Below are positions 6,892 through 15,269 of a stretch of DNA of 19,191 bases, one piece after another. This DNA comes from Flavobacteriales bacterium UBA4585 (lineage in GTDB: Bacteria > Bacteroidota > Bacteroidia > Flavobacteriales > Schleiferiaceae): positions 1 to 19,191 of the forward strand of contig CATAQZ010000082.1 in assembly GCA_949487015.1 (NCBI GenBank), in the 5' to 3' direction. The notes under the pieces are model-generated. The model saw only the letters and a program-made list of their open reading frames with translations, searched no databases and was not told the origin of the DNA. Position numbers and translations under genes: made by a program. The stretch's first letter is position 1; the number at the start of each line of letters is the position of its first letter.

Positions 6892-7644
6892 ATGTCTAAG
6901 TCAAAGAAACTCGTTTTTATTCACATCCCAAAAACCGCAGGGACTTCCTTGCGACTTTTATTGGAATCCAATTACACTGAAGCCGAAAGAGCCGCTATTT
7001 ATTCGCACCAAGATTTAGACGAAAACCTTGCAAAAGCACTGGCTGACCCGAAAATCAAATGCATATATGGTCATTTTCCCTTGCGCCCGGTCATTATCGA
7101 TTCCGATGCAACCGTAGTCACTCTGCTTCGTGAACCCATCGCAAGAAGCATTAGCCATTACAATCATTACAGCAAACGCATGAATGAAAAGCATGCGAAG
7201 CTTATGGAAGGGATCGAATCGCCGGAAGACTTCACAAAATTGGTCCAAAGCAACAACCGACAAACTGCTTTTTTAAGCGGCTACCTCAACCAAAAAGAAT
7301 TCTTGAAAGATCCTGAGGTGCTCCATAAGGCCTTAGCCAATTTTGACCGACTCGACGCCGTTGGCTTCACGGAGCATTACAGCGCTTCCATTGCCTACTT
7401 TGGCGAAGTGTTGGGCTGGAAGAACACGCAAGCAGAACATCACAATAAAGGCGGCAGCAAACCCGTTAGCAACCACGAGATTTGGGCATCGATGAATGCA
7501 TACGATCTTCCGCTTTACGCAAAAGCCCTTGAACGATTCGCGCCAACGCTTGAGGCGTATAAAGGAAGGAAACCACGTATACCACGTGACCCTTTACCCA
7601 AAAGATTAGTGAGTTATTTACGCGCCCTAAGCTCGAAGTTCTGA
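6892..7644 (+). CDS. Sulfotransferase of the carbohydrate (heparan/chondroitin 2-O-like) type
   Basis: The 250-residue product belongs to the sulfotransferase family 2 group, which transfers sulfate from PAPS to sugar hydroxyls. It shows the PAPS 5' motif IHIPKTAGTS (10-19) and the 3'-phosphate motif TLLREPIARSISHYNHY (77-93, Arg80, Ser86). I chose the ATG at 6892 because the P-loop then lies a few residues from the N-terminus as in relatives; a GTG at 6853 is in frame but adds 13 residues inside the divergent gene. It is divergent from the fusion gene with only 14 bp between start codons, and it overlaps lptB convergently by 31 bp. No membrane segment or signal peptide is present, so it should act in the cytoplasm. 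A second sulfotransferase suggests two sulfation positions or two substrates. Confidence 0.88.
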   Translation: MSKSKKLVFIHIPKTAGTSLRLLLESNYTEAERAAIYSHQDLDENLAKALADPKIKCIYGHFPLRPVIIDSDATVVTLLREPIARSISHYNHYSKRMNEKHAKLMEGIESPEDFTKLVQSNNRQTAFLSGYLNQKEFLKDPEVLHKALANFDRLDAVGFTEHYSASIAYFGEVLGWKNTQAEHHNKGGSKPVSNHEIWASMNAYDLPLYAKALERFAPTLEAYKGRKPRIPRDPLPKRLVSYLRALSSKF

Positions 7645-8345
7645 CCTAGATAAACGCGACGCACCTGCTCATCCGCAGCCAATTCTTCTGCCGTACCACT
7701 TTTTAAAATTTTACCTTCAAACATGAGGTAGGTGCGGTCCGTGATGGCCAAAGTTTCTTGCACGTTATGATCCGTGATTAAGATCCCTATGTTTTTCTTT
7801 TTAAGACCGGCCACAATGCTTTGAATGTCCTCGACTGCGATAGGATCTACTCCCGCAAAAGGCTCATCTAACAATATAAATTTCGGTTTCGTAGCAAGGG
7901 CTCGAGCTATTTCCGTTCTTCGACGTTCTCCCCCACTCAATAAGTCTCCACGGGTGGATCGAATACGTGTTAATCCAAACTCCTCGAGCAATTCCTCCAA
8001 GCGAGCGGCTTGTTCCGTCTTCGAAAGCTTTGTCATTTCTAGCACGCCCTTAATGTTGTCCTCAACACTCAGCTTACGAAAAACGGAAGCCTCCTGCGCC
8101 AAATAACCAATTCCGAGCTGTGCACGCTTAAACATGGGCATTTTCTGAATGGACTGTCCATCGAGCAATACCTCACCGCTGTAGGGACGGATCAGGCCTA
8201 CCACGGTATAGAAACTAGTCGTTTTACCCGCTCCATTAGGTCCTAGCAAACCAACAATTTCGCCTTGATTCACCTCAAAACTCACATCGTTCACAACGGT
8301 TCGTGAACGGTATTTCTTGACAATATTTTTTGCTTCTAGTTTCAA
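7614..8345 (-). CDS. lptB: LPS export ABC transporter ATP-binding protein LptB
   Basis: The 243-residue product is the cytoplasmic ATPase that powers extraction of lipopolysaccharide from the inner membrane with LptF/LptG. It has Walker A GPNGAGKT (35-42), Q-loop Gln84, the LPS-transporter form VFRKLSVEDNI, signature LSGGERRR (136-143), Walker B FILLDEP with FAGVDP (156-168), and switch His193. Length is exactly that of the family. The start is TTG at 8343-8345: the family N-terminus (KLEAKNIVKKYRSR) begins directly after it and no ATG is available. The start overlaps the tatC stop (TTGA), indicating translational coupling. LptF/LptG are not in the window. Confidence 0.95.
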   Translation of the reverse strand: MKLEAKNIVKKYRSRTVVNDVSFEVNQGEIVGLLGPNGAGKTTSFYTVVGLIRPYSGEVLLDGQSIQKMPMFKRAQLGIGYLAQEASVFRKLSVEDNIKGVLEMTKLSKTEQAARLEELLEEFGLTRIRSTRGDLLSGGERRRTEIARALATKPKFILLDEPFAGVDPIAVEDIQSIVAGLKKKNIGILITDHNVQETLAITDRTYLMFEGKILKSGTAEELAADEQVRRVYLGQNFELRARK

Positions 8346-9154
8346 GAGCGTGCGGCCTTTCTTTTTACAATACGTCGACTCACCATGATGCTGATTTGAT
8401 ACAATAGCAATACGGGTAATGTGACTAAAATTTGCGATGCGAGATCTGGTGGTGTTATGACCGCGCTTAACAGTAATATACCAACGATAGCGTGTCGGCG
8501 ATATTGTTTGAGTAGTTCCGGGGTCAACATACCTAATTTACTGAAGAAATAGACCACTATAGGTAGTTGAAATAAAATTCCTGTAGCCAATGTAATGGAA
8601 CTCACCATGCTGATGTACGAGGTTAAATCTATTCTGTTTACTACTTCAGCGCTGACCCTGTAGGTACCTAGGAACTGAATACTGAGTGGAACGATTACGT
8701 AGTAACCGAACAAGACACCTAGTAGAAATAGAACGGTCGTAAAGAAAATAACACCTTTACTGCTTTTCCTTTCAGTTTCATGCAGTCCAGGTTTAACAAA
8801 CCGCCAAACCTCCCAAAAAACATATGGAAAAGCGATAATAGCCCCAGCGACAAGCGAAACCCATAAGTGCATCTGAAACTGCCCGCTCATTCGCATATTT
8901 AAAAGTTCGAATGGAACTTCGTCGAAACAGAATACATCACCACCTACGAAGCTCGATAACCAACAAAAAAAGCGATAAGTCAAGAAATCGGGCTGCTTTG
9001 GACCGAAGATTAATTGGTCAAAAACTATAGACCGATTCATGAATGCTACTATCGAAAACAGTACAATGGCCAACGAACTGCGCATTAAATGCCATCGGAG
9101 CTCCCCAAGGTGCTCCAAAAAACTCATGGAATTTTTTGTTTTCGCAGTGTTCAT
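8342..9154 (-). CDS. tatC: Sec-independent protein translocase TatC
   Basis: The 270-residue product is the multi-span core of the twin-arginine pathway, which exports folded proteins across the inner membrane and recognises the RR signal. The N-terminal signature FLEHLGELRWHL is present (residues 12-23), followed by about six membrane helices and the conserved FWEVWRFVKPGLHETER loop. The C-terminus is short and basic (VSRRIVKRKAARS). I prefer the ATG at 9154; a TTG four codons upstream and an ATG nine codons downstream (9127) are alternatives. A TatA/B partner is not in the window. It is the first gene of a tatC-lptB pair and lies divergent from recQ with 98 bp between them. Confidence 0.95.
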   Translation of the reverse strand: MNTAKTKNSMSFLEHLGELRWHLMRSSLAIVLFSIVAFMNRSIVFDQLIFGPKQPDFLTYRFFCWLSSFVGGDVFCFDEVPFELLNMRMSGQFQMHLWVSLVAGAIIAFPYVFWEVWRFVKPGLHETERKSSKGVIFFTTVLFLLGVLFGYYVIVPLSIQFLGTYRVSAEVVNRIDLTSYISMVSSITLATGILFQLPIVVYFFSKLGMLTPELLKQYRRHAIVGILLLSAVITPPDLASQILVTLPVLLLYQISIMVSRRIVKRKAARS

Positions 9155-9252
9155 AGAATCTTTCAAAGTCCAAAAATCCGAAAAACAATCTGTAGTACCT
9201 TCACAATCTGCTGAAAATTGGCGTATATTAAAAGGGAATAAACCACACGCTT

Positions 9253-11424
9253 ATGTCGGTGAATTGGGAAGACCATTTAAAGACCTATTTCGGTTTTTCA
9301 GGATTTAAAGGAAATCAACAGGCCATTATAGAGAGTATCGCTGCTGGCAAAGACACTTTTGTGATCATGCCAACCGGTGGTGGTAAAAGCATGTGCTACC
9401 AGCTCCCGGCACTTTCCAGCCCGGGAACAGCTATCGTTGTGAGCCCGTTAATCGCATTGATGAAAAATCAAGTGGATGCCATTCGCGGGTATTCTGAAAA
9501 GGACAGCATCGCACACGTACTTAATAGTTCGCTGACAAAAAAGGAAATGGAACAGGTACATGCAGACCTCCGCGCAGGCCTGACAAAACTTCTTTACGTC
9601 GCACCGGAGTCTTTGAATAAGATTGGGAACATCGAATTATTAAAGGAAATCGAAATCAGTTTTTTCGCTATCGACGAGGCACATTGTATTTCTGAGTGGG
9701 GGCATGATTTTAGACCCGATTACAGAACTATTAAAAAAAGCGTTAGAGAATTAGGTAGAAAGCCTGTAATAGCACTTACAGCAACAGCTACACCGAAAGT
9801 GCAAGCAGATATTATAAAAACTATGGGAATGGAAGAGCCGAACATCTTCCTTTCTAGTTTTAACCGTCCCAACTTATACTACGAGGTACGGCCGAAGCGA
9901 GATATCGACCATGATATTATTAAGCTACTTAGTCAGAATATCGGCAAAAGTGCCATTGTGTATTGTTTATCCCGACAAAAAGTAGAGGATCTTGCAGCAC
10001 AATTGCAGATCAATGGCATTAACGCACTACCCTATCATGCAGGGTTAGAAGGTGCAAAGCGAATCAAACATCAAGATGCATTCTTGAATGAAGACTGCGA
10101 TGTAATCGTAGCTACTATAGCCTTTGGTATGGGCATCGACAAACCAGACGTTCGTTATGTTCTGCATTACGATATGCCAAAAAGCTTGGAGAGCTACTAC
10201 CAAGAGACGGGTCGTGCCGGTCGCGATGGCGGTGAAGGAAAGTGCATCACCTATTTCGATATTAAAGATATTGAGCGCCTTCAGAAGTTTTTGAGCAAAA
10301 AACCGGTAAGCGAGCAAGAGATTGGACGTCAATTGCTCGAAGAAGCCACCGGTTATGCTGAAGCGGCGACTTGTCGCCGTCGTGTTCTCTTGCATTATTT
10401 TGGAGAAGAATTCCATGAAGACGATTGCGATAAGATGTGTGATAATTGTCGTTATCCGCGCGAAAAGGTAGATGCCAGTGCAGAGCTTCTTGATGCCATT
10501 GCTTGTGTAAACGAAACGAACGGAAAATTCAAAACTTCAGAAGTTATCAATATACTTCGTGGAAATAAGACTGCCATACTTGTTCAAAACGATGCGGATA
10601 CTCTCAAAACTTGGGCAATACAAAAAGACAAAACTGAGAGTCACCTTCGTGCTGTGATACGGCAAGGAATTATCCGTCGTTACCTCGAAAAAAACATCGA
10701 AACCTACGGGACAGTGCACGTTACAGAGAAAGGGAACGCGGGAAAACTTCCTAAGGCCTTTAAAGTGCGTAAGGAACTAAACTATCAGCAGCTCAATAGT
10801 GGTGCAAACGACACTAAAAAAGTTGTGGCTATGGACGATACGCTGTTTGGCGTTCTAAAAGACTTAAGAAAAAAGATTGCGCAATCAAAAGGGGTTCCAC
10901 CATACGCCGTTTTTGCAGAAAATTCTTTAAGCGAAATGGCCACCATCTATCCTTGTACTCTGGATGAATTGAAAAACGTTCAAGGCGTAGGTGAAGGAAA
11001 AGCAAAAAAATACGGGACTTCTATCGTTGACGCCATCTCGGCATATGTAGAGGAAAATGATATCGACCGTCCACAGGATATGGTTTTCAAAAGTGTTGCG
11101 AATAAAAGCGCACTCAAGGTATATATCATTCAAAGTACAGACCGCAAACTACCCCTAGAAGACATTGCAAGCGCAAAAGGACTAAAGATGCAAGATCTTA
11201 TTGATGAAATGGACCGCATTGTACAAAGCGGTACTAAAATCAATATTGATTATTACCTCGAAGATATTATGGATGAAGACAGTATAGAAGAGGTATTTGA
11301 CTTTCTTACGGAAGAGTGTGAAAGCGGTTCTATGAGTGAATTACTGGAGGAGTTTGGCGACGACTATGATGAAAATGAATTACAGTTATTACGACTCAAA
11401 TTTTTCTCAGATGTCGCGAACTAA
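9253..11424 (+). CDS. recQ: ATP-dependent DNA helicase RecQ
   Basis: The 723-residue product is a 3'-5' helicase for recombination and replication-fork repair. It has Walker A PTGGGKS (40-46), DEAH (141-144) followed by the RecQ aromatic-rich loop (ISEWGHDFRPDYR), motif III ALTATATP, and motif VI QETGRAGRDG (317-326). The zinc-binding cysteines lie at 374, 392, 396 and 399, followed by the winged-helix RQC region. An HRDC domain covers about 528-605. After that come about 118 residues not present in E. coli RecQ, which look like a helix-turn-helix domain (SALKVYIIQST..PLEDIASAKGL) with an acidic tail. It is a single-gene unit closed by a strong terminator. Confidence 0.96.
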   Translation: MSVNWEDHLKTYFGFSGFKGNQQAIIESIAAGKDTFVIMPTGGGKSMCYQLPALSSPGTAIVVSPLIALMKNQVDAIRGYSEKDSIAHVLNSSLTKKEMEQVHADLRAGLTKLLYVAPESLNKIGNIELLKEIEISFFAIDEAHCISEWGHDFRPDYRTIKKSVRELGRKPVIALTATATPKVQADIIKTMGMEEPNIFLSSFNRPNLYYEVRPKRDIDHDIIKLLSQNIGKSAIVYCLSRQKVEDLAAQLQINGINALPYHAGLEGAKRIKHQDAFLNEDCDVIVATIAFGMGIDKPDVRYVLHYDMPKSLESYYQETGRAGRDGGEGKCITYFDIKDIERLQKFLSKKPVSEQEIGRQLLEEATGYAEAATCRRRVLLHYFGEEFHEDDCDKMCDNCRYPREKVDASAELLDAIACVNETNGKFKTSEVINILRGNKTAILVQNDADTLKTWAIQKDKTESHLRAVIRQGIIRRYLEKNIETYGTVHVTEKGNAGKLPKAFKVRKELNYQQLNSGANDTKKVVAMDDTLFGVLKDLRKKIAQSKGVPPYAVFAENSLSEMATIYPCTLDELKNVQGVGEGKAKKYGTSIVDAISAYVEENDIDRPQDMVFKSVANKSALKVYIIQSTDRKLPLEDIASAKGLKMQDLIDEMDRIVQSGTKINIDYYLEDIMDEDSIEEVFDFLTEECESGSMSELLEEFGDDYDENELQLLRLKFFSDVAN

Positions 11425-11429
11425 TCATT

Positions 11430-11458
11430 AAAAAAGCCCGCTTAAAGCGGGCTTTTTT
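11430..11458 (+). terminator. Strong hairpin terminator after recQ, probably bidirectional
   Basis: A perfect 13-bp stem (11430-11442 with 11446-11458) encloses a three-base TAA loop. It has six A bases on the left and six T bases on the right, so it can act in both directions. It starts five bases after the recQ stop. The last codons of the small minus-strand gene run into its right arm. Confidence 0.9.
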
Positions 11459-11600
11459 AGTTCTGATAGAGAAATTCTAACTCCTCCAGTTGATTTTCTA
11501 GCGAAACGCTAGCTGTTGCGCTACTGTAAGTCAGTAAAAACTGGATGGTTTTTTCAGACGCATCCACGTCCAAGTTTTGATAAGGTAGTGTTTTGGCCAT
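11457..11600 (-). CDS. Small protein of 47 residues, function unknown
   Basis: An ATG-started frame of 47 codons ends in TAA inside the recQ terminator. The product is soluble-looking: a polar N-terminus with MAKTLPYQNLDVDAS, a mixed middle, and an acidic, probably helical end (LENQLEELEFLYQN). It lies 69 bp behind the ECF sigma factor gene on the same strand with no clear promoter or terminator between, so it may be co-transcribed with it. A perfect 6-bp inverted repeat with a three-base loop sits inside it (11498-11512). I do not recognise it; a role linked to the sigma factor is only a guess from position. The frame could also be part of a 3' untranslated region. Confidence 0.5.
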   Translation of the reverse strand: MAKTLPYQNLDVDASEKTIQFLLTYSSATASVSLENQLEELEFLYQN

Positions 11601-11669
11601 AGCGACTCTTTTGAGTTTACTAGGGAATAACGAAATGAGTCACCACCTTCGTATGACCTACACAAAAAA

Positions 11670-12254
11670 TTATCCTTCAAGACTAATATTGTGTGTAACC
11701 ATAAGTTTCTGAATGTTCGTTATAGCGTAACGCATGCGACCTAAGGCCGTATTGATACTAACATCCGTCTCCTCAGCTATGTCTTTAAAACTATAACCGC
11801 AAAAAATACGAAGCTCTAATACCTTACGTTGCTCTTCGGGTAATGCATCGATTAAACGGTGCAAATCTTCGCTAATTTGAGCTTCAATTAATGCCGCCTC
11901 CATAGGCTGATCTGATTCCCCGTAAGTATCAAATACCGTGTATTCGCCGCTAGTTCGCACTTCTTTCTTACGTGATTCTCTACGGAAATAGTCGAGAGTT
12001 GTATTGTTCGCGACTCGCAGGGCCCAAGGCAAAAACTTGCCTTTTTCTTCATAGTTCGATTTCCGTAAGGAACGAATGATTTTAATAAACGTCTCTTGAA
12101 ACAAGTCGTCTGCTATCTGGCGGTCCTGTACTTTGCTGTAAATTTGGAGAAAGATTCGCTTCTTATGACGACGAATCAACACTTCTAAGGCAATTTCTTG
12201 ACCATTACGGTAACATTCCACTAATTCGTGGTCTGCTAGCTTTCCTAAGTTCAT
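11670..12254 (-). CDS. ECF-type RNA polymerase sigma factor
   Basis: The 194-residue product is a two-domain sigma-70 family factor without region 1 and 3. Region 2 covers about 23-95 with the core-binding ADDLFQETFIKI (48-59) and the -10-recognition helix WALRVANNTTLDYFRR (77-92). Region 4 covers about 135-185 with LPEEQRKVLELRIFCGYSFK and the helix-turn-helix DIAEETDVSINTALGRMRYA (158-177). There is no extra C-terminal domain and no obvious membrane anti-sigma gene next to it, so it may be regulated by its own promoter or be rather constitutive. It is divergent from uvrA across a 134-bp gap where promoter elements for both lie close together. Which genes it serves cannot be told. Confidence 0.93.
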   Translation of the reverse strand: MNLGKLADHELVECYRNGQEIALEVLIRRHKKRIFLQIYSKVQDRQIADDLFQETFIKIIRSLRKSNYEEKGKFLPWALRVANNTTLDYFRRESRKKEVRTSGEYTVFDTYGESDQPMEAALIEAQISEDLHRLIDALPEEQRKVLELRIFCGYSFKDIAEETDVSINTALGRMRYAITNIQKLMVTHNISLEG

Positions 12255-12322
12255 AATAAAGGATTTAGCGTAATGGTCGTCCTATAGGCGAAGTGTTTTA
12301 TTAGTTAATTCTGATGTGAATA

Positions 12323-12351
12323 TAAATGTAAAGAAACAAAAACTGTTCCAA
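12323..12351 (-). promoter_or_regulatory. Probable promoter of the ECF sigma factor gene
   Basis: On the minus strand TTG (12351-12349), an 18-bp spacer, and TACATTTA (12330-12323, one mismatch to TAnnTTTG). The start of RNA would be near 12316, giving a leader of about 60 nt. Confidence 0.45.
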
Positions 12352-12357
12352 TTCGGT

Positions 12358-12365
12358 TAAATTTG
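12358..12365 (+). promoter_or_regulatory. -7 element of the uvrA promoter
   Basis: A perfect TAAATTTG (TAnnTTTG) lies 23 bp before the uvrA ATG. I see no TTG at the expected -33 distance, so the promoter may be weak or need an activator. RNA would start near 12371, leaving a leader of less than 20 nt. Confidence 0.5.
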
Positions 12366-12388
12366 TTCTTTGCCCTCCACCTTAGACT

Positions 12389-15157
12389 ATGACAACACAC
12401 ATCGAAATCAAGCGCGCAGCAGTTCACAACCTCAAAGAGGTGAGCGTTAATATACCTAGAAACCAACTAGTTGTAATTACTGGAGTTAGTGGTTCAGGAA
12501 AAAGCTCGCTGGCTTTTGACACTCTTTTTGCAGAGGGACAACGACGATACGTTGAAAGCTTGAGTGCATATGCCCGTCAATTTCTAGGAAAATTAGACAA
12601 ACCAAAGGTCGAATACATTAAAGGAATTCCGCCAGCGGTAGCCATTCAGCAGAAAGTGAGTAGTCGAAACCCGAGGTCGACTGTGGGAACAACTACAGAG
12701 ATTTATGATTATTTAAAATTACTATTCGCAAGAATTGGAAAAACCTACAGCCCTGTTTCTGGCGAATTAGTAAAGCGTCATAACGTAAGCGATGTAATGA
12801 AAGTTATCCATCAGCTTGGTGAGGGAACTCGATTTCTAATTACAGCACCGGTCACGTTTAATGACCGAACAGCACTCGAGCATTTATCCATTCTTTCAAA
12901 GCAAGGTTTTGCTAGAATTTTAGTCAACGACGAAATCGTAACTATTGAAGAAATTCTTGAAGAAAACGCCTATACATCCGATAAAATACAACTAGTCGTA
13001 GACCGTGCAGTTGTGCGTATCAATGACGAGGACAACGACTACCGTCTTCAAGACTCTATTCAGACGGCATTTTATGAGGGACGTGGGGCCTGTGAATTGC
13101 GTTTTACAGACGATCGCCCAACCATAGAATTTAATAGCCTGTTTGAATTAGACGGAATGAGTTTTACGGAACCTACGCTCCATCTGTTCAGCTTCAACAA
13201 CCCTTTAGGTGCTTGTCCCAGCTGTGAAGGCTTTGGATCTATTATGGGCATTGATGCGGATTTGGTTGTACCCAATCCTCATTTAAGCGTATATGAGGGC
13301 TGTGTTGCTCCATGGAAGGGAGATACCATGGGTAAATGGAAAGACAAATTTATCCTAGGAGCATCGGCTTACGATTTCCCAGTACACCGCCCGTATATAG
13401 ACCTCACTGAAGAAGAAAAAACATTGCTTTGGGAAGGAGCAAAAGGAGTAAAAGGCATCAACGCTCTATTTAAGCACCTGGAAAGTAAAAGCTATAAAAT
13501 TCAATTCCGCGTAATGTTAAGTCGTTACCGTGGGAGAACAGTATGCGGTACTTGCAAAGGTAAACGACTGAAACCCGAAGCCAATTATGTGAAAGTGGAT
13601 GAGCGTTCACTTAGTGACCTTGTGGAATTACCACTGCGGAAACTGAAGATCTTCTTTCAAGATCTTAATTTAGATGAGCAAGATGCGAGCATTGCAAAGC
13701 GTTTGCTCACTGAGATTACCACAAGAATTGACTTTCTTATTTCTGTTGGCTTACCCTATCTCACCTTAAACCGTGTTTCTAGTACTTTGAGCGGTGGTGA
13801 AAGCCAACGCATCCAATTGGCCACCTCGCTTGGATCTTCGCTTGTAGGATCGCTTTATATTCTAGACGAACCTAGTATAGGCTTACACCCAAAAGATGCA
13901 CAACAGCTTATTACGGTTATTGAGGCACTGCGTGATAATGGCAACACGGTTGTCGTTGTAGAGCACGAAGAAGCCTTCATGCGTGCTGCTGATTTTCTCA
14001 TTGACATTGGTCCGGCGGCTGGAAATTTAGGTGGAGAAATTCTTGCTGCTGGTATTCCTCGAGACGTCCTTAAACATAAGACTTCATTAACGGCTGCTTA
14101 TTTAAATGGCACCCAGCAAATACCTTTACCTCAAATACTCCGTAAACCATCAGGTGAAATAATTTTAGAAGGGGTACGACAACATAACTTGAAAGGATTT
14201 GACGTTGCTATACCGCTAGGTGTCTTCAGTGTGGTAGCTGGAGTAAGTGGCTCAGGTAAGAGTACACTTATTAAGCAAATTCTTTATCCCGCTTTAAAGA
14301 AACATTTGGAAATGGTCGGAGAACGCCCCGGCATACATAAAGCATTAAAAGGTGACTTAAATGCCATTCAGCACGTCGAGATGGTCGATCAAAACCCCAT
14401 TGGTAAATCTTCGCGCTCCAACCCAGTAACCTATCTTAAAGCTTACGATGATATTCGAAATCTTTTTGCTAGCGAAGAACTAGCACGTGTAAGAGGCTAC
14501 AAAGCCAAACATTTTAGCTTTAATACTGACGGCGGAAGATGTGACACCTGCAAAGGTGAAGGCGAAGTGACGATTGAAATGCAATTTATGGCGGATGTAC
14601 ATCTTCCTTGTGAAGCATGCAATGGCAAACGATTCAAGGCAGAAATACTTGAAGTGAAATTCCATGGAAAAACCATTTCGGACATTCTAGATTGCACTAT
14701 CGATGAGGTTATCGAATTTTTTAAAGAACATAACCAAGCGAAGATTGCGAATAAACTGCAACCATTGCAAGATGTGGGCCTAGGTTATGCGCATGTAGGC
14801 CAAAGCAGCTCAACGTTAAGCGGAGGTGAAGCCCAGCGAGTTAAATTGGCCTTCTTCTTATCTAAAGGAATCAAAAACGGTAAAACCCTCTTCTTGTTTG
14901 ATGAACCCACAACCGGTCTGCACTTTGACGACGTAAAAAAGCTGCTTCGAGCCTTTAATGAATTGGTTGATCTTGGGCACACCGTTCTTGTGATTGAACA
15001 CGATTTGGACGTAATTAAGCGCTGTGACCATGTTATTGAAATTGGGCCAGAAGGAGGTGAATTAGGTGGTCAACTGCTTTATACTGGATCACCTAATGAA
15101 TTAATTTCAGTTAAAGGAAGTCCAACCGCTGAAGCCATGAAATCTCACGGATTTTAA
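12389..15157 (+). CDS. uvrA: Excinuclease ABC subunit A (UvrA)
   Basis: The 922-residue product is the damage-recognition ATPase of nucleotide excision repair; with UvrB it scans DNA and then hands the lesion over. It is a tandem ABC protein with Walker A GVSGSGKS twice (32-39 and 618-625) and signatures LSGGE twice (467-471 and 810-814). Zinc sites are CPSC (276-279) with CGTC (386-389), and CDTC (718-721) with CEAC (741-744). The UvrB-binding and insertion regions lie between about 115 and 260, as usual. Length is close to E. coli UvrA (940). It is transcribed alone, divergent from the ECF sigma gene, with no SOS-box-like palindrome that I can recognise upstream. uvrB and uvrC are not in the window. 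Confidence 0.97.
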   Translation: MTTHIEIKRAAVHNLKEVSVNIPRNQLVVITGVSGSGKSSLAFDTLFAEGQRRYVESLSAYARQFLGKLDKPKVEYIKGIPPAVAIQQKVSSRNPRSTVGTTTEIYDYLKLLFARIGKTYSPVSGELVKRHNVSDVMKVIHQLGEGTRFLITAPVTFNDRTALEHLSILSKQGFARILVNDEIVTIEEILEENAYTSDKIQLVVDRAVVRINDEDNDYRLQDSIQTAFYEGRGACELRFTDDRPTIEFNSLFELDGMSFTEPTLHLFSFNNPLGACPSCEGFGSIMGIDADLVVPNPHLSVYEGCVAPWKGDTMGKWKDKFILGASAYDFPVHRPYIDLTEEEKTLLWEGAKGVKGINALFKHLESKSYKIQFRVMLSRYRGRTVCGTCKGKRLKPEANYVKVDERSLSDLVELPLRKLKIFFQDLNLDEQDASIAKRLLTEITTRIDFLISVGLPYLTLNRVSSTLSGGESQRIQLATSLGSSLVGSLYILDEPSIGLHPKDAQQLITVIEALRDNGNTVVVVEHEEAFMRAADFLIDIGPAAGNLGGEILAAGIPRDVLKHKTSLTAAYLNGTQQIPLPQILRKPSGEIILEGVRQHNLKGFDVAIPLGVFSVVAGVSGSGKSTLIKQILYPALKKHLEMVGERPGIHKALKGDLNAIQHVEMVDQNPIGKSSRSNPVTYLKAYDDIRNLFASEELARVRGYKAKHFSFNTDGGRCDTCKGEGEVTIEMQFMADVHLPCEACNGKRFKAEILEVKFHGKTISDILDCTIDEVIEFFKEHNQAKIANKLQPLQDVGLGYAHVGQSSSTLSGGEAQRVKLAFFLSKGIKNGKTLFLFDEPTTGLHFDDVKKLLRAFNELVDLGHTVLVIEHDLDVIKRCDHVIEIGPEGGELGGQLLYTGSPNELISVKGSPTAEAMKSHGF

Positions 15158-15269
15158 GTAGTCTCAATCGAGACATTAATGGTAAAAAACTATACACCAT
15201 CGAAATAAGTCGGAAACCCAAAACGCTTTTATTTCATTAGAGCACAGTACAATGTAACGTTTGTATCAT

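Noticed and set aside
9171..9178. GATTTTTG (minus strand) as the tatC -7 box
   Set aside because: The important first T is missing and no TTG lies at the right distance, so I did not list it as a promoter.
15161..15174. Small hairpin GTCTC/GAGAC directly after uvrA
   Set aside because: Five base pairs and no T-run, so it is not a terminator; the true terminator lies at 15318-15350.
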